NCBI RefSeq assembly: GCF_000316575.1
Contig: NC_019682.1
Span: 5,392,001-5,456,000, forward strand
Reading direction: 5' to 3'
DNA: 64,000 nucleotides
Origin: Calothrix sp. PCC 7507
GTDB taxonomy: Bacteria > Cyanobacteriota > Cyanobacteriia > Cyanobacteriales > Nostocaceae
In this document: positions 52,319 to 62,246 of the stretch, piece after piece
How positions within the stretch are numbered: the first letter of the stretch is position 1
Layout: every line of letters starts with the position of its first letter
Position numbers and translations under genes: made by a program
Notes under the pieces: model-generated
The model's input: the letters and a program-made list of their open reading frames with translations, nothing else
The model's database searches: none
Told to the model about the DNA's origin: nothing

Positions 52319-52960
52319 ATGTCTACCCAGTACATCTACCTTCATGGCTTCGCTTCCAGTCCTAATTCTGCCAAAGCTCAGGACATAGGCGATCGCTTTG
52401 CCCAAATTCAGACAAAGCTGACAATCCCGGAGCTAAATGCTGGTGATTTCTCTCGGTTGACAATCACTCGTCAAATAACCCAAGTTGTCGCAGAATTTTC
52501 TGATAATTCTTTGCCAGTGACACTAATTGGCTCAAGTTTAGGTGGTTTGACGGCAGCCCATTTGGGGCAGAAATACCCACAAGTACAACGCTTAGTCTTG
52601 TTAGCACCAGCTTTTGATTTCTTATCTCATTGGTTGCCCAAGCTAGGAAATGAAGCAGTGCAGCGCTGGCAACAAGAAAAATATCTCATGGTTTACCACT
52701 ACGGTGAAAGGCGATCGCTTCCCCTCAGTTATGATTTTGTGACAGATGCAACTCAATACCAAGAGGAAGCATTCCAACGCCCCATTCCCACACTGATTTT
52801 GCATGGCAAAAAAGACGAAGTCATACCCATTGCCGCCAGTCGAGACTTTGTGCGATCGCGTCCTTGGGTAGAATTAGTAGAACTAGACAGCGATCATGCC
52901 TTGGGCAATGTAATGCCAGAAATTTGGCAAGCAATTCATCTCTTCTGCCAGCTACCTTGA
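52319..52960 (+). CDS. YqiA/YcfP-type alpha/beta hydrolase (esterase)
   Basis: This 213-residue protein has IYLHGFASSPNSAKAQ, the nucleophile elbow IGSSLGGLTAAH (GxSxG with Ser), LAPAFDF, and the acid and His regions LILHGKKDEVIP and DSDHALGN. This triad layout is that of the UPF0227/YqiA esterases. The cellular substrate is unknown. It starts shortly after the repeat tract of the FecR gene on the same strand. Confidence 0.87.
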   Translation: MSTQYIYLHGFASSPNSAKAQDIGDRFAQIQTKLTIPELNAGDFSRLTITRQITQVVAEFSDNSLPVTLIGSSLGGLTAAHLGQKYPQVQRLVLLAPAFDFLSHWLPKLGNEAVQRWQQEKYLMVYHYGERRSLPLSYDFVTDATQYQEEAFQRPIPTLILHGKKDEVIPIAASRDFVRSRPWVELVELDSDHALGNVMPEIWQAIHLFCQLP

Positions 52961-53059
52961 AGCTGTAAAATATTAAGCTCTACCAATGTCCTTAGCCATT
53001 TGTCTTACGCCTGTTACTAATGACAAATGACCAAGGACAAATGACTAATTTCTAAAACT

Positions 53060-54208
53060 ATGCTCCCATTCATCCGGTCAGATTTAGCTAAGTTCACCGC
53101 TTATAAAGCCCATCCCAGCAGCGATACAGCCGAAGCCGTGCCCACACAATTTGATCGGCTGGATACGAATGAAAGCCCCTATGATTTACCACCTGAGTTA
53201 AAAGAAAAGCTAGCTTGGACTTATCAGCAGGTAATTGAAACAAATCGTTATCCTGATGGTGGACATGAGACACTCAAAGATGCGATCGCCCAATATGTCA
53301 ATGAGTCAGCTAACCCCGCACCATCCTTTGTGACTGCTGCCAATATTTCTGTAGGTAATGGTTCAGATGAACTAATCCGCTCTTTATTAATTGCCACTTG
53401 TCTAGGAGGAGAAGGCGCAATTCTTGTTGCTAATCCTACTTTTTCGATGTACGCAATTTTGGCACAAACTCTGGGTATTCCCGTAGTCACAGTGCCAAGA
53501 AGTGAGGCTAATTTTGAAATTGACTTAATAGCTGCACAATCAGCGATCGAACAAACTCAAAATCCTCCAATTCGGGCAGTTTTCGTCGTTCATCCCAATT
53601 CCCCCACGGCTAATACCTTAACGACAGCGGAGTTGACATGGCTAAGAAGTTTGAGTGAACAAATTTTGGTAGTGATTGATGAAGCTTATTTTGAATTTAG
53701 CCAAAATACTTTAGCTGGAGAATTAGCACAGCGCCCCAACTGGTTGATATTACGTACTTTTTCTAAAGCTTTCCGGCTAGCAGCGCTACGTGTTGGCTAT
53801 TGTATCGCTCATCCAGAAGCGATCGCTATCTTAGAAAAAGTCCGCTTACCTTATAATTTACCGAGTTTCTCCATAGCCGCAGCAATTTCTGCTTTACAAA
53901 ACCGTCAACTTTTGCTTGAATCAATTTCCCAAACTTTAGCCGAACGAGACAAACTAATCCAAGTTTTATCTCAACATCCAGCATTAAAAATTAGAGAAAG
54001 TACAGCTAACTTTATTTATCTGCGTCTCCAACAAAATGGAGCAAGCGCGCAAAACATTGCTTTAAAAAGTTTACACCAGCAACTCAAGATTTCTGGAACC
54101 CTGGTACGGCTTCTGAACGAAGGATTGCGAATTACTATAGGAACTATTGAAGAAAACGCCCGCACCCTGAATCGAATCCAAGCTGCTTTGACGGATTTTG
54201 AATTTTAA
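53060..54208 (+). CDS. hisC: Histidinol-phosphate aminotransferase
   Basis: This 382-residue PLP enzyme of fold type I transaminates imidazole acetol-phosphate in histidine synthesis. It shows [61 protein letters not shown] and the PLP lysine in [17 protein letters not shown]. The length and order of motifs are typical. Cyanobacteria often carry several HisC-like genes, so a role in another aminotransfer step cannot be excluded. No other his gene is nearby. Confidence 0.9.
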   Translation: MLPFIRSDLAKFTAYKAHPSSDTAEAVPTQFDRLDTNESPYDLPPELKEKLAWTYQQVIETNRYPDGGHETLKDAIAQYVNESANPAPSFVTAANISVGNGSDELIRSLLIATCLGGEGAILVANPTFSMYAILAQTLGIPVVTVPRSEANFEIDLIAAQSAIEQTQNPPIRAVFVVHPNSPTANTLTTAELTWLRSLSEQILVVIDEAYFEFSQNTLAGELAQRPNWLILRTFSKAFRLAALRVGYCIAHPEAIAILEKVRLPYNLPSFSIAAAISALQNRQLLLESISQTLAERDKLIQVLSQHPALKIRESTANFIYLRLQQNGASAQNIALKSLHQQLKISGTLVRLLNEGLRITIGTIEENARTLNRIQAALTDFEF

Positions 54209-54217
54209 CGATTTGCT

Positions 54218-54772
54218 TCAGTAATTAAACCTGCCATCTCCTTCACTGCCCAAACGGCGTACCATGCCAGCAGTCTGTGGCAACACACCCACTAAAAGAG
54301 CAAAGACAAAATCAGGTAAACTAGCTACCATTTCTGGTGGAAAGTATTGTTCAAATTGATCGAGAATTTTCTGGACTCGTTGCTGCGGTACTGGGTTTTC
54401 TGTAATTTGTTTGATTAATCGAATCCATTGTCGCCTGATTAAATAAGCCTTCTGGCGCTCCTCATAAGATTCGGGTGTTAACAAAGACAAGTTACCTATC
54501 GGTAGTGCCTTTTGACAATCACAGTCATAATCCCCACCCACCGCTGCTCCAGGCCCAGCAAATTCTGCATGGTAGCGTTTAAAGAGGATTAAGCCATTCC
54601 GCCTACGACTATTGACGATGAAAACCTTTCCAGTTTGTAAAAGTGTGAGGATATCCGAGCCTTGAGATTGCTCAGTTCCATCTGGCATGACAAAACGGTC
54701 AGGGAAAGTGGTGTCAGAGTAATAAGTTGATACCATAGCAGTCTGATAGCGTCGGCGCTGTTCGCTATCCAT
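54218..54772 (-). CDS. Conserved cyanobacterial hypothetical protein
   Basis: This 184-residue protein begins MDSEQRRRYQTAMVSTYYS, contains GSDILTLLQTGKVFIVNSRR and GGDYDCDCQKALPIG, and ends in a helical segment, FPPEMVASLPDFVFALLVGV. There is no membrane anchor beyond the last weakly hydrophobic helix. The Cys pair in DYDCDC is notable. I do not recognise a function. It is convergent with hisC, with nine bases between the stops. Confidence 0.65.
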   Translation of the reverse strand: MDSEQRRRYQTAMVSTYYSDTTFPDRFVMPDGTEQSQGSDILTLLQTGKVFIVNSRRRNGLILFKRYHAEFAGPGAAVGGDYDCDCQKALPIGNLSLLTPESYEERQKAYLIRRQWIRLIKQITENPVPQQRVQKILDQFEQYFPPEMVASLPDFVFALLVGVLPQTAGMVRRLGSEGDGRFNY

Positions 54773-55142
54773 GTTTTTTCAAACTTGCTAATAATTGGTT
54801 AGTAGTATACACTCAACGCTAGAATTTGATGTTCAGTGAAATTAAGATTTTTGATTTCTTTTATGTATGATCTGATCAAATTTTTTTGGTCAGCTAACCT
54901 GAGATTATGAACAAATGAGATTGTTCAATAATTCGGTAATCATATTTTATGAGATTTAACTGGATTTGTCTTCCACTAGAGTGAACTTTATTTTAAAGTT
55001 TTTATAAAGATGAATATCTTAAATACAAAGTTACTATGAGGATTTTCAGATTCTTCTAAGGGCTGTTTTACCGAATATCTATATCATAATTGCTTTGTGA
55101 TCTTTATTATTTAAGTAAGAAATATTATTCAACATAATATAT

Positions 55143-55185
55143 TAGGAATCCGATTTGATTTTTTTTTAACCAAATCGGATTCCTA
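55143..55185. repeat. Solo terminal-repeat pair of the TAGGA MITE family
   Basis: TAGGAATCCGATTTG and CAAATCGGATTCCTA are perfect 15-base inverse copies separated by 13 T-rich bases. The arms match the ends of the TAGGA MITE family (TAGGAATCCGGTTTGATT), so this is an extreme internal-deletion form. It can also fold as a terminator-like hairpin. Confidence 0.8.
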
Positions 55186-55524
55186 CATATTTTAAAGTTT
55201 AGTTATAAATTCTATATTATTAATTAGTAATCATAGTAATAATTACCAACATTATATTTTCTCGTGCCTGAATGTAGATATACTTCAAAAACTCTGAATA
55301 AAATATTTTTGGTAAGATTTTTTTAAACATTCTGAAGCAGACCAGAAAATGTTACACTTTTTATAGTAATGCTATTAAAAAAATAATGTAATTTTTTGTA
55401 AATGACAAAATCTCTAGAGATCAAAATAGGTAATTACCAAATGTCTGACGATTGGTAAATTGAGTAGATTAACAACTCTCACGTAAATAATTCAACTATT
55501 GAGACTGAATTGCAAAGTCAGATA

Positions 55525-55675
55525 TAGGACTCATATTTGATTTCTGAAATACACGTAGGGGAGCCACCCTCGTGCGCGGGTTTCCCGCGTTGAGAGGAGT
55601 GGCGTTGGGCAATGCCCACCCTACACTTAAGATTAAAGTGTACGGAATTTTTTCAATAATCAAACCGGATTCCTA
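55525..55675. mobile_element. MITE (TAGGA family), copy 3
   Basis: This 151-base element is flanked by TA (55523-55524 and 55676-55677) and is almost identical to the copy at 9587-9767 at both ends and through the GCGCGGGTTTCCCGCG core. It lacks one GGGCATTGCCC arm. The near-identity suggests recent movement. Confidence 0.87.
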
Positions 55676-55873
55676 TATGAGGACTAAGTGTAAGCTGTCG
55701 CGCCTACAAATTTCGTCACGATAATTTTAGGCAAAACCTGTAAATCCCCTCCCTTGTGCCCTGCTCTGCTGCTGCCTCAATGTGCAAACTATAATCACAA
55801 CAGCTTATAAACACCTTTATATCCTGTTCGTTGTAGTTATAATGTCACAATTAAGCACGTATTAAAACAAAAT

Positions 55874-56533
55874 TTAGGTAGTTGAATTAGCCCTCAAATA
55901 CTTGTGCAATAACAACTGATGTGAATATCTTAAAAGAAAAATATTCCAACTAGATTCGATTTTATCCACTCGATATCCCTGCTTGAAATAAAGCTGTCGT
56001 GCCTGATGATTATCCTCCACTACATGAAGGTATAAATCTTGAAATCCCCACTCACGGGAGACATATTCACATTTTGTGAGTAACTCTGAGGCCACGCCAT
56101 TCCTACGATATTTTGGGCAAACAGCTAGATTTGACAGGTACGGGAAACTCCTACCCACCTGTGCCCATGAATTACTGAAACGCACACCCATTTCTACAGT
56201 TCCTACTAAATTATTAGCAGCACCAATAGTAGTATCAACAGCAACCAAACAAACGTGATGGGGAGCAGGTGACGCCAGTCGGTGTTTTAAGTCTTCGTAA
56301 ATACCCAAACGCAGCACAGGGAAAGCCCATCCCCATATCCCCTGTTGGGAGTGAAAGCTCTCAGCAATAATTTGGGCAACACTCGTCAAATCAGCAGGTG
56401 TAGCCGCACGGATTTGGAGTTGGCGTTCAACTGGCTCGGCGGCATCTGTGACTGACTCTTGATGGTATGAGTGAAAAAACCAGGATGTCAAGGCTCGTTT
56501 AGTGTTAATTTCATTCAAGGGAAATTTTCTCAA
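55874..56533 (-). CDS. GNAT family N-acetyltransferase
   Basis: This 219-residue protein has IRAATPADLTSVAQIIAESF at the start of the GNAT fold, YLSNLAVCPKYRRNGVASELL (acetyl-CoA binding motif A, RxxGxA form), and LYLHVVEDNHQARQLYFKQG (motif B). The acceptor is unknown. The reading frame begins with TTG at 56533 preceded by AGGA; no better start precedes the domain, though a shorter N-terminus is possible. It lies alone between long non-coding stretches. Confidence 0.85.
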   Translation of the reverse strand: MRKFPLNEINTKRALTSWFFHSYHQESVTDAAEPVERQLQIRAATPADLTSVAQIIAESFHSQQGIWGWAFPVLRLGIYEDLKHRLASPAPHHVCLVAVDTTIGAANNLVGTVEMGVRFSNSWAQVGRSFPYLSNLAVCPKYRRNGVASELLTKCEYVSREWGFQDLYLHVVEDNHQARQLYFKQGYRVDKIESSWNIFLLRYSHQLLLHKYLRANSTT

Positions 56534-57359
56534 ATATCCTAAAAGATCATCAAAGCTGTGTGAAAATTCTCAAATGCAGTAAGTATTTAGCTTGTGGTAA
56601 AATTACGAATCTGGTTTTGCTTGACGAGCAAACATATTACAAGTTACCGTTTAGAGTTTTGTAACTTACACTCCTAACTATTGTAAAGAATTGCAATTTA
56701 ATCATAAATCGATGAGCTTTATTTCAGGAGATTTAGGCATATTTCTTTTTTAAGAGTAGAGAAGTGAGCAATCTCTGACAACAAGCCGCCTGGGTGAAGT
56801 TTATTCTGACGTTTAACTATTCGCCTGTTTTCATATGCTTACGCTTAAGAAAGCTACGCATAGCTTTACGGAGAGGCTAATAATCTGCATTTTTCAGATC
56901 GAATTGGTATAAGTAGTATATTTTAGACCTTAAATCTTATTTTTGTAACATTGCCAGATGTAACATGGGTGTCATAAATAAAATTTACTTACAAATGTTA
57001 GTGCAACTGCTGTAACGGGAAAACTTAATATGCAGCTACAGATGGCTTTTTCGGCCAGACTTGAGTGCTGCACATCATAATAGGACAGTTTTAGCCGGAG
57101 GTGAGGGAAGATTTTGCCAGCCAGCATCGACTCTGTAGCACTCAAACTACATATGAAACCAATTGCTCTGCACCAGAGCCAATGGCAACCAGTACAAGCC
57201 ATTGAGGCAAATTACTGTGAGTAAATGCTCCTACACTCAGCAGTCATGTAACCAAATAGCCTTATTGGTCGAAATGCTCTGCTCTTACCTGACTCAGAAA
57301 CATCCTTACCTGATCAGATTATTCTTTATCCAACTGCCGTTGCAGCAGGAAAGCGGTGC
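56534..57359. other. Intergenic region upstream of the cyclase gene
   Basis: This 826-base gap between divergent genes has a dispersed repeat, GAAAGCTACGCATAGCTTTACGG, represented at about 56847-56872, and otherwise mixed unique sequence. ORFs at 56972-57202 and 57163-57363 have no protein-like features. It presumably holds the promoter and leader of the cyclase gene. Confidence 0.5.
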
Positions 57360-60300
57360 ATGAAATCCCAAGCAAACAGTAAGCCTAAAATTTTGGTTGT
57401 TGATGATGAACCAGACAACCTTGACTTGCTTTACCGCACCTTCTATCGCGACTATAAGGTGCTGAGGGCAACTTCTGGTCCTGCGGCGCTGGATTTGCTC
57501 TCTCAAGAGGGAGAAGTCTCGGTGATCATCTCTGATCAGCGGATGCCGATAATGAGCGGTACAGAATTTTTGAGCCTGACAGCGACTCAATATCCAGATA
57601 TTATCCGGATTATTTTAACTGGCTACACTGATGTCGAAGACTTAGTGGAAGCAATTAATGCTGGCAAGGTATTCAAATATGTCACCAAACCTTGGGAAGC
57701 TGAGGAACTTAAAGCAGTAGTACGCCAAGCCCTAGATACTCACAATGTCCTCAAAGCTCGAACTCGTGAACTAACCCGCACACTGCGTCAAGAATCACTG
57801 CTGAACACTGTCACAAATACCATTCGCAGTGCTTTAGACTATCGGCAAATTTTACAAGCAATTGTCGATACGGTGGGTCATATGTTGGAGGTGGATGTTT
57901 GTCTGTTACGTCCTTTCCAAGAGGGGCGATTAGTGGATGAGGGATTCATTTACCAGAAGACTGGAGAAAACACAGGAGGAGGGGTAGATGAGAGAGATGG
58001 GGGAAATATTACTTCCTCATCGTCCTCATCACCCTTCTCTTCTCTATTAGCTCAAACGGTCTGGGAAACCCGCGAAGTACAGGTGATTCATCATGTGGTA
58101 GATGATGAACGTATCCAAGGTGATACTCTTGAACTCCGCCAACGTTCCACAGCTTTTGCCACAGCTAATATTTGCTCTAGCTTGGTGGTGCCGTTGATTT
58201 GTCAACAGGAACTGATGGCAGTCCTAGCACTACATAAGTGTTCTGAGTCCCGTATCTGGCGAGATGAGGAGGTGCAGCTGGTATCGATGGTGGCGGATCA
58301 AGCAGCCTTAGCTCTTTCTCAAGCCTATACTTATGAGCAAGTACGTGCCCTTGCTAGAAGAGAAGTATTAATTAATACAATTACTACGGCGATTCGCTCT
58401 AGCCTAGACCCACAAAATATTTTTGCAGCTATTACCGAACAACTAGGGCAAGCTTTACAAGTCGATGGCTGTGTCCTGTCTTTGTGGACAGAGGAAGATG
58501 AGTTTGTTCAGTGTGTGGGCTTATATGATAGTTCTCAAAATCTAGAGGATGCTCTCAAGGTAGTTAAGGGAGAAAATTTAGATCATAATCACCACAAATT
58601 AAAACAGCAATTACCCGATTCTCAAGCACCAATTAAGGAGAATCCGATACTGCAAGAAATTTTGCAGACACAGCAGCCTGTGGTAATTACTGATATGAGT
58701 AATTGTTCGTCAGAAGTTAAAGGGTTTGATTTGCCTTTAAAAATGCCGGCACGATCGCTCATGGTTGTGCCTTTGTTGGCTGATGGCAAATGCATTGGCA
58801 GCATCACGTTGCGTGTTAATAGTCAAGCGAGAGTGTGGTTGTCATCGGATATCGAACTGGCTAAAGCAGTAGCATCTCAAGCAGCGATCGCCGTGCAGCA
58901 ATCCCGTCTGTATCAAAAAACACGTGATCAGGCTGAACGTTTGTTGCAATTAGACAAACAAAAAACTGAATTTTTCCAAAATATTTCTCATGAATTCCGC
59001 ACTCCTATTACTTTAATTCAGGGACCTCTAGAGTCAGCGGTGAGCATGGGTGAAGGGCTATCTTATTCTCAAAGTACGATCGCCCTGCGAAACTCCCGCC
59101 GTCTCCTACGACTAGTCAATCAACTACTTGATTTGCAACGCCTGGATGCGGGGAGGATGCAGCCTAGTTTTCGCCCCTGCGATTTGGCGGAATTTGTGAG
59201 CCAAATAGTCGAGTCATTTCGCCCATATTGCGAGAAGAAGGCTCTAAATCTCGTGACTCAGCTTGGTGAATGTCCCCAAGTTTACTTGGATATGGAAAAA
59301 TTTGACAAGGTGGTTTATAACCTCCTGTCAAATGCCATGAAGTTTACCCCTGAAAGTGGCACGATCAATGTCAGACTGGTATCTCAAGGCGATCGCTGTA
59401 TCTTACAAGTACAAGATACCGGAATTGGCATTGTTCAAGAGCAAATTCCCCACTTATTTGAGCGCTTCCGCCAAGCTGAAGGCTCAGAAAACCGCTCCTA
59501 TGAAGGTAGTGGTTTGGGCTTGGCTTTAGTTAAAGAATTAGTGGAACTACACGGTGGTAAAGTAACTGTGGATTCAGTTTACGGGGAAGGAACTACCTTT
59601 ACTTTATGGCTGATAACTGGAAATCATCACTTACCTAGAGAGCAAGTACTGGAAACACCTTCCGAGCTAACAACGAGTCGCGCTAGCGTGGAATTGGCTG
59701 ATTTAGAACTAATAGAGTCCATAACAGATAATATCGAAGAACTATCACCCATTTCTGACACTCAGGACTTGCAAAAGAACGGTAAAGCTGGTCTGGAAAA
59801 ACATGACCACTCAATTTTGGTCGTAGATGATAACCCGGATTTGCGAACCTATGTATCTGATATCATCCGTAGCAATGGTTATCAAGTCCAGACGGCTCGT
59901 AATGGCGCTGAGGGATTCCGAATAGCTCAAGCAACTTCACCCAGCTTAATTGTGACTGATTTAATGATGCCTGTAGTCACAGGATTGGAAATGATTCGGA
60001 TGATCCGCAATGAGGATAAGCTCAAAGGAACACCAATTATTTTGCTGACAGCTAAAGTTGATGAAGAAACCCGCATTGAAGGTACAGAATATGGCGCGGA
60101 TGCTTATTTAGCCAAACCATTTAATGACCGGGAACTTCTGGCTGAAGTCAAGAATCTTTTAGCCTTGAAGGCAAACGAACGGCGAGTTTTGGAGCTAAAT
60201 ACTTATCTGACAGAATCGGTGCTGAAGCGCTTTTTGCCGCCTGCTTTGGTGCAAAAAGCTGCAATGGGAGATTTGACTCTAGATTTACGACCGGAACCGC

Positions 60301-60887
60301 GCTTGATTACGGTTTTATTCAGTGACATAGTGGGTTTTACTCAGCTAGCAAATACTCTGAGATCCCGGCGAGTAGCGGAATTACTCAATGAGTATTTAGA
60401 AGCTATGACCAAAACTGTGTTTGATAACGGCGGCACTGTGGATAAATTTATGGGAGATGCTATTTTAGCTTTATACGGAGCGCCGGAAGAATTAACTCCC
60501 AATGAACAGGTACGTCGCGCTATCAACACAGCCAGAGCAATGCATCACGCACTAGCTAAGTTAAACCAACGTTGGCGAGACCAAGGTATATTCGATGCTG
60601 ACGGACATGCTGGAGTGAAGTTTCGTTGTGGTATCCACCAAGGTACAGCAGTTGTAGGGATGTTCGGTAGTGCAGAACGCGCTGATTATACTGCTATTGG
60701 TCCGAGTGTGAATATTGCTGCTAGATTGCAGGCTGCTGCTATTCCCGGTACTATTCTGGTCTCTGCTGCTGTGGCAGATTATTTGCAGGATGAAGAAATC
60801 ACTAAAGTAAGTCCTTTGGAACTTAAAGGAGTAGATGAAACAGTTCTGACTTTTGCTGTGGCTCCAGAGTTGATGGTTAATCGTTAA
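57360..60887 (+). CDS. Hybrid sensor kinase with class III adenylate cyclase (REC-GAF-GAF-HK-REC-CHD)
   Basis: The 1175 residues contain: receiver 1 (about 10-130, Asp58 in IISDQRMP); two GAF domains (about 150-335 and 350-520); HisKA with phosphoacceptor His544 in NISHEFRTP; HATPase (VYNLLSNAMKFTPESG, DTGIGI, GSGLGLAL); receiver 2 (about 818-940, Asp865 in VTDLMMP); and a cyclase domain from about 980 (FSDIVGFTQLANTL, DKFMGDAILALYG, GSAERADYTAIGPSVN). Both metal-binding Asp residues are present. The substrate pair is Lys (DKFMGD) and Thr (DYT), as in Anabaena CyaB1, so the product is probably cAMP. AGGAAA precedes the ATG. Confidence 0.92.
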   Translation: MKSQANSKPKILVVDDEPDNLDLLYRTFYRDYKVLRATSGPAALDLLSQEGEVSVIISDQRMPIMSGTEFLSLTATQYPDIIRIILTGYTDVEDLVEAINAGKVFKYVTKPWEAEELKAVVRQALDTHNVLKARTRELTRTLRQESLLNTVTNTIRSALDYRQILQAIVDTVGHMLEVDVCLLRPFQEGRLVDEGFIYQKTGENTGGGVDERDGGNITSSSSSSPFSSLLAQTVWETREVQVIHHVVDDERIQGDTLELRQRSTAFATANICSSLVVPLICQQELMAVLALHKCSESRIWRDEEVQLVSMVADQAALALSQAYTYEQVRALARREVLINTITTAIRSSLDPQNIFAAITEQLGQALQVDGCVLSLWTEEDEFVQCVGLYDSSQNLEDALKVVKGENLDHNHHKLKQQLPDSQAPIKENPILQEILQTQQPVVITDMSNCSSEVKGFDLPLKMPARSLMVVPLLADGKCIGSITLRVNSQARVWLSSDIELAKAVASQAAIAVQQSRLYQKTRDQAERLLQLDKQKTEFFQNISHEFRTPITLIQGPLESAVSMGEGLSYSQSTIALRNSRRLLRLVNQLLDLQRLDAGRMQPSFRPCDLAEFVSQIVESFRPYCEKKALNLVTQLGECPQVYLDMEKFDKVVYNLLSNAMKFTPESGTINVRLVSQGDRCILQVQDTGIGIVQEQIPHLFERFRQAEGSENRSYEGSGLGLALVKELVELHGGKVTVDSVYGEGTTFTLWLITGNHHLPREQVLETPSELTTSRASVELADLELIESITDNIEELSPISDTQDLQKNGKAGLEKHDHSILVVDDNPDLRTYVSDIIRSNGYQVQTARNGAEGFRIAQATSPSLIVTDLMMPVVTGLEMIRMIRNEDKLKGTPIILLTAKVDEETRIEGTEYGADAYLAKPFNDRELLAEVKNLLALKANERRVLELNTYLTESVLKRFLPPALVQKAAMGDLTLDLRPEPRLITVLFSDIVGFTQLANTLRSRRVAELLNEYLEAMTKTVFDNGGTVDKFMGDAILALYGAPEELTPNEQVRRAINTARAMHHALAKLNQRWRDQGIFDADGHAGVKFRCGIHQGTAVVGMFGSAERADYTAIGPSVNIAARLQAAAIPGTILVSAAVADYLQDEEITKVSPLELKGVDETVLTFAVAPELMVNR

Positions 60888-61014
60888 AATCAGACTGGAG
60901 TAAGTAGGTCAGCGTAAATGAAGTTAACTAGTCTTCGCGTAGCGTCTGTGACAAGAGAGGGTTGTCATTGGTCATTTTTAAGGCTTTGAGGATACTTCAT
61001 ACTTAATACTTCAG

Positions 61015-62058
61015 ATGACACCAACAGTTACGGATACAACTTCAAGTCCAGACAAGGTCTGGAGGAGACACACTGATCCACCTGGTTTGTGGATTGCGGT
61101 AGTGATAGGTTCAGTGGGACTACACTTGCTAGCATTTTGGCTGATACGTTCGTATCAGTCTAGTCTGTTGTGGCAGCAGCCGAGTAAGGCAGAGATTCCG
61201 ATTGAATTCGTCGAGGTTACAAAATCAAAAACCAGAGTAAAACCAGTTGAGTCTCAACCAAAACCAGCTGCGCCAAAGCCATTAACTACAACTCAAAAGC
61301 TACCGCAGGAAGTAGTTCCGATACAGAAATTAACTGTAAAACCTGAGCCTATCCCCGAAGAACAGAATGCGATCGCTCTTGCACAGCAACGTCAACGGGA
61401 ACTCGCCGCACAACAACAACGGGAACTCGCTGCACAAAAACGAGAATTAGCTGAAAAACAACAACGGGAACTCGCTGCACAACAAGAACGTGAAATTGCG
61501 GCACAAAAACGAGAATTAGCTGAAAAACAACAACGGGAACTCGCTGCACAACAAGAACGTGAAATTGCGGCACAAAAACGAGAGTTAGCTGAACGACAGC
61601 AACGGGAATTGGCTGAACGACAACAAAGAGAGAACGCAGCTAATTCTAATAACCAAAAGCCGTTACCGTCATCCTCTAATGCAACAGGTGGAAGCCTCAT
61701 AGCAAATTTGATGGGAGAGCCTCAACAAGTAGAAAGCGATAGACACACTCACCCAGCTAAAATCAAACAGAGCAATCAGCCATTTACTAAAGGTCTTGAG
61801 TATGTAAAATTTATTGAAAAGAAACCTGGTGAGCCTGTAGAGTTAACGGTTGTATTAACAATTTCGGAAAAAGGTCAACTTGAGAAAGTCGCGATCGCCG
61901 ATCGAGCCATCTCAGCCGAGGAAAGAAGCTATTATGAGGATTTCGTTACCAATGAAGTTCTTCGAGGCTGGGAATTTGAACCCGCGTATGACAACGACCC
62001 AAACGACCCAAAGCCTAGCAATCTCACAGTACGTATCCAAATCAAGCCCCTGCCTTAA
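61015..62058 (+). CDS. TonB-like protein with coiled-coil stalk
   Basis: This 347-residue protein has one N-terminal membrane helix (LWIAVVIGSVGLHLLAFWLI), a Pro/Lys-rich stretch (KPAAPKPLTTTQKLPQEVV), a coiled coil of repeated QQRELAAQQ and QKRELAEKQ units (about residues 120-208), and a C-terminal domain (VELTVVLTISEKGQLEKVAI, RGWEFEPAYD) like TonB/TolA C-termini. The layout matches an energy transducer spanning the periplasm; the partner receptor is unknown. The coiled-coil DNA contains near-exact direct repeats of about 66 bases. It lies 127 bases after the cyclase gene. Confidence 0.82.
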   Translation: MTPTVTDTTSSPDKVWRRHTDPPGLWIAVVIGSVGLHLLAFWLIRSYQSSLLWQQPSKAEIPIEFVEVTKSKTRVKPVESQPKPAAPKPLTTTQKLPQEVVPIQKLTVKPEPIPEEQNAIALAQQRQRELAAQQQRELAAQKRELAEKQQRELAAQQEREIAAQKRELAEKQQRELAAQQEREIAAQKRELAERQQRELAERQQRENAANSNNQKPLPSSSNATGGSLIANLMGEPQQVESDRHTHPAKIKQSNQPFTKGLEYVKFIEKKPGEPVELTVVLTISEKGQLEKVAIADRAISAEERSYYEDFVTNEVLRGWEFEPAYDNDPNDPKPSNLTVRIQIKPLP

Positions 62059-62115
62059 GAATTAGATACTTGAATATTCTATAAAACTATGCTATCTTTT
62101 TAAAGTTGGAAGTTA

Positions 62116-62186
62116 GCGGGCGTAGTTTAGTGGTAAAACTATAGCCTTCCAAGCTATTAATGCGGGTTCGATTCCCGCCGCCCGCT
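62116..62186 (+). tRNA. tRNA-Gly (anticodon TCC)
   Basis: A full cloverleaf: acceptor GCGGGCG/CGCCCGC, D arm GTTTAGTGGTAAAAC, anticodon arm ATAGC-CTTCCAA-GCTAT with anticodon TCC, and T arm GCGGG-TTCGATT-CCCGC. The discriminator base is T and no CCA is encoded. A Rho-independent terminator follows. It reads GGA and probably GGG codons. Confidence 0.96.
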
Positions 62187-62197
62187 TAAAAAACATG

Positions 62198-62230
62198 ACC
62201 CTTGTAAGTTAAAGCTTTCAAGGGTTTTTT
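62198..62230 (+). terminator. Rho-independent terminator after tRNA-Gly
   Basis: ACCCTTG, a 14-base loop, and CAAGGGT run directly into a T tract. It lies 12 bases after the tRNA. Confidence 0.85.
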
Positions 62231-62246
62231 GTATTTATTCCCACGA

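Larger units (their letters stand above)
54773..55873. other. Long AT-rich intergenic region with two MITE-family relics
   Basis: This 1100-base gap is the longest without a gene in the window. It holds the 43-base mini-element at 55143-55185 and the full MITE at 55525-55675. The rest is AT-rich with no ORF, tRNA or tandem repeat that I can support. The region 54840-55120 shows nothing beyond low complexity. Confidence 0.6.
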
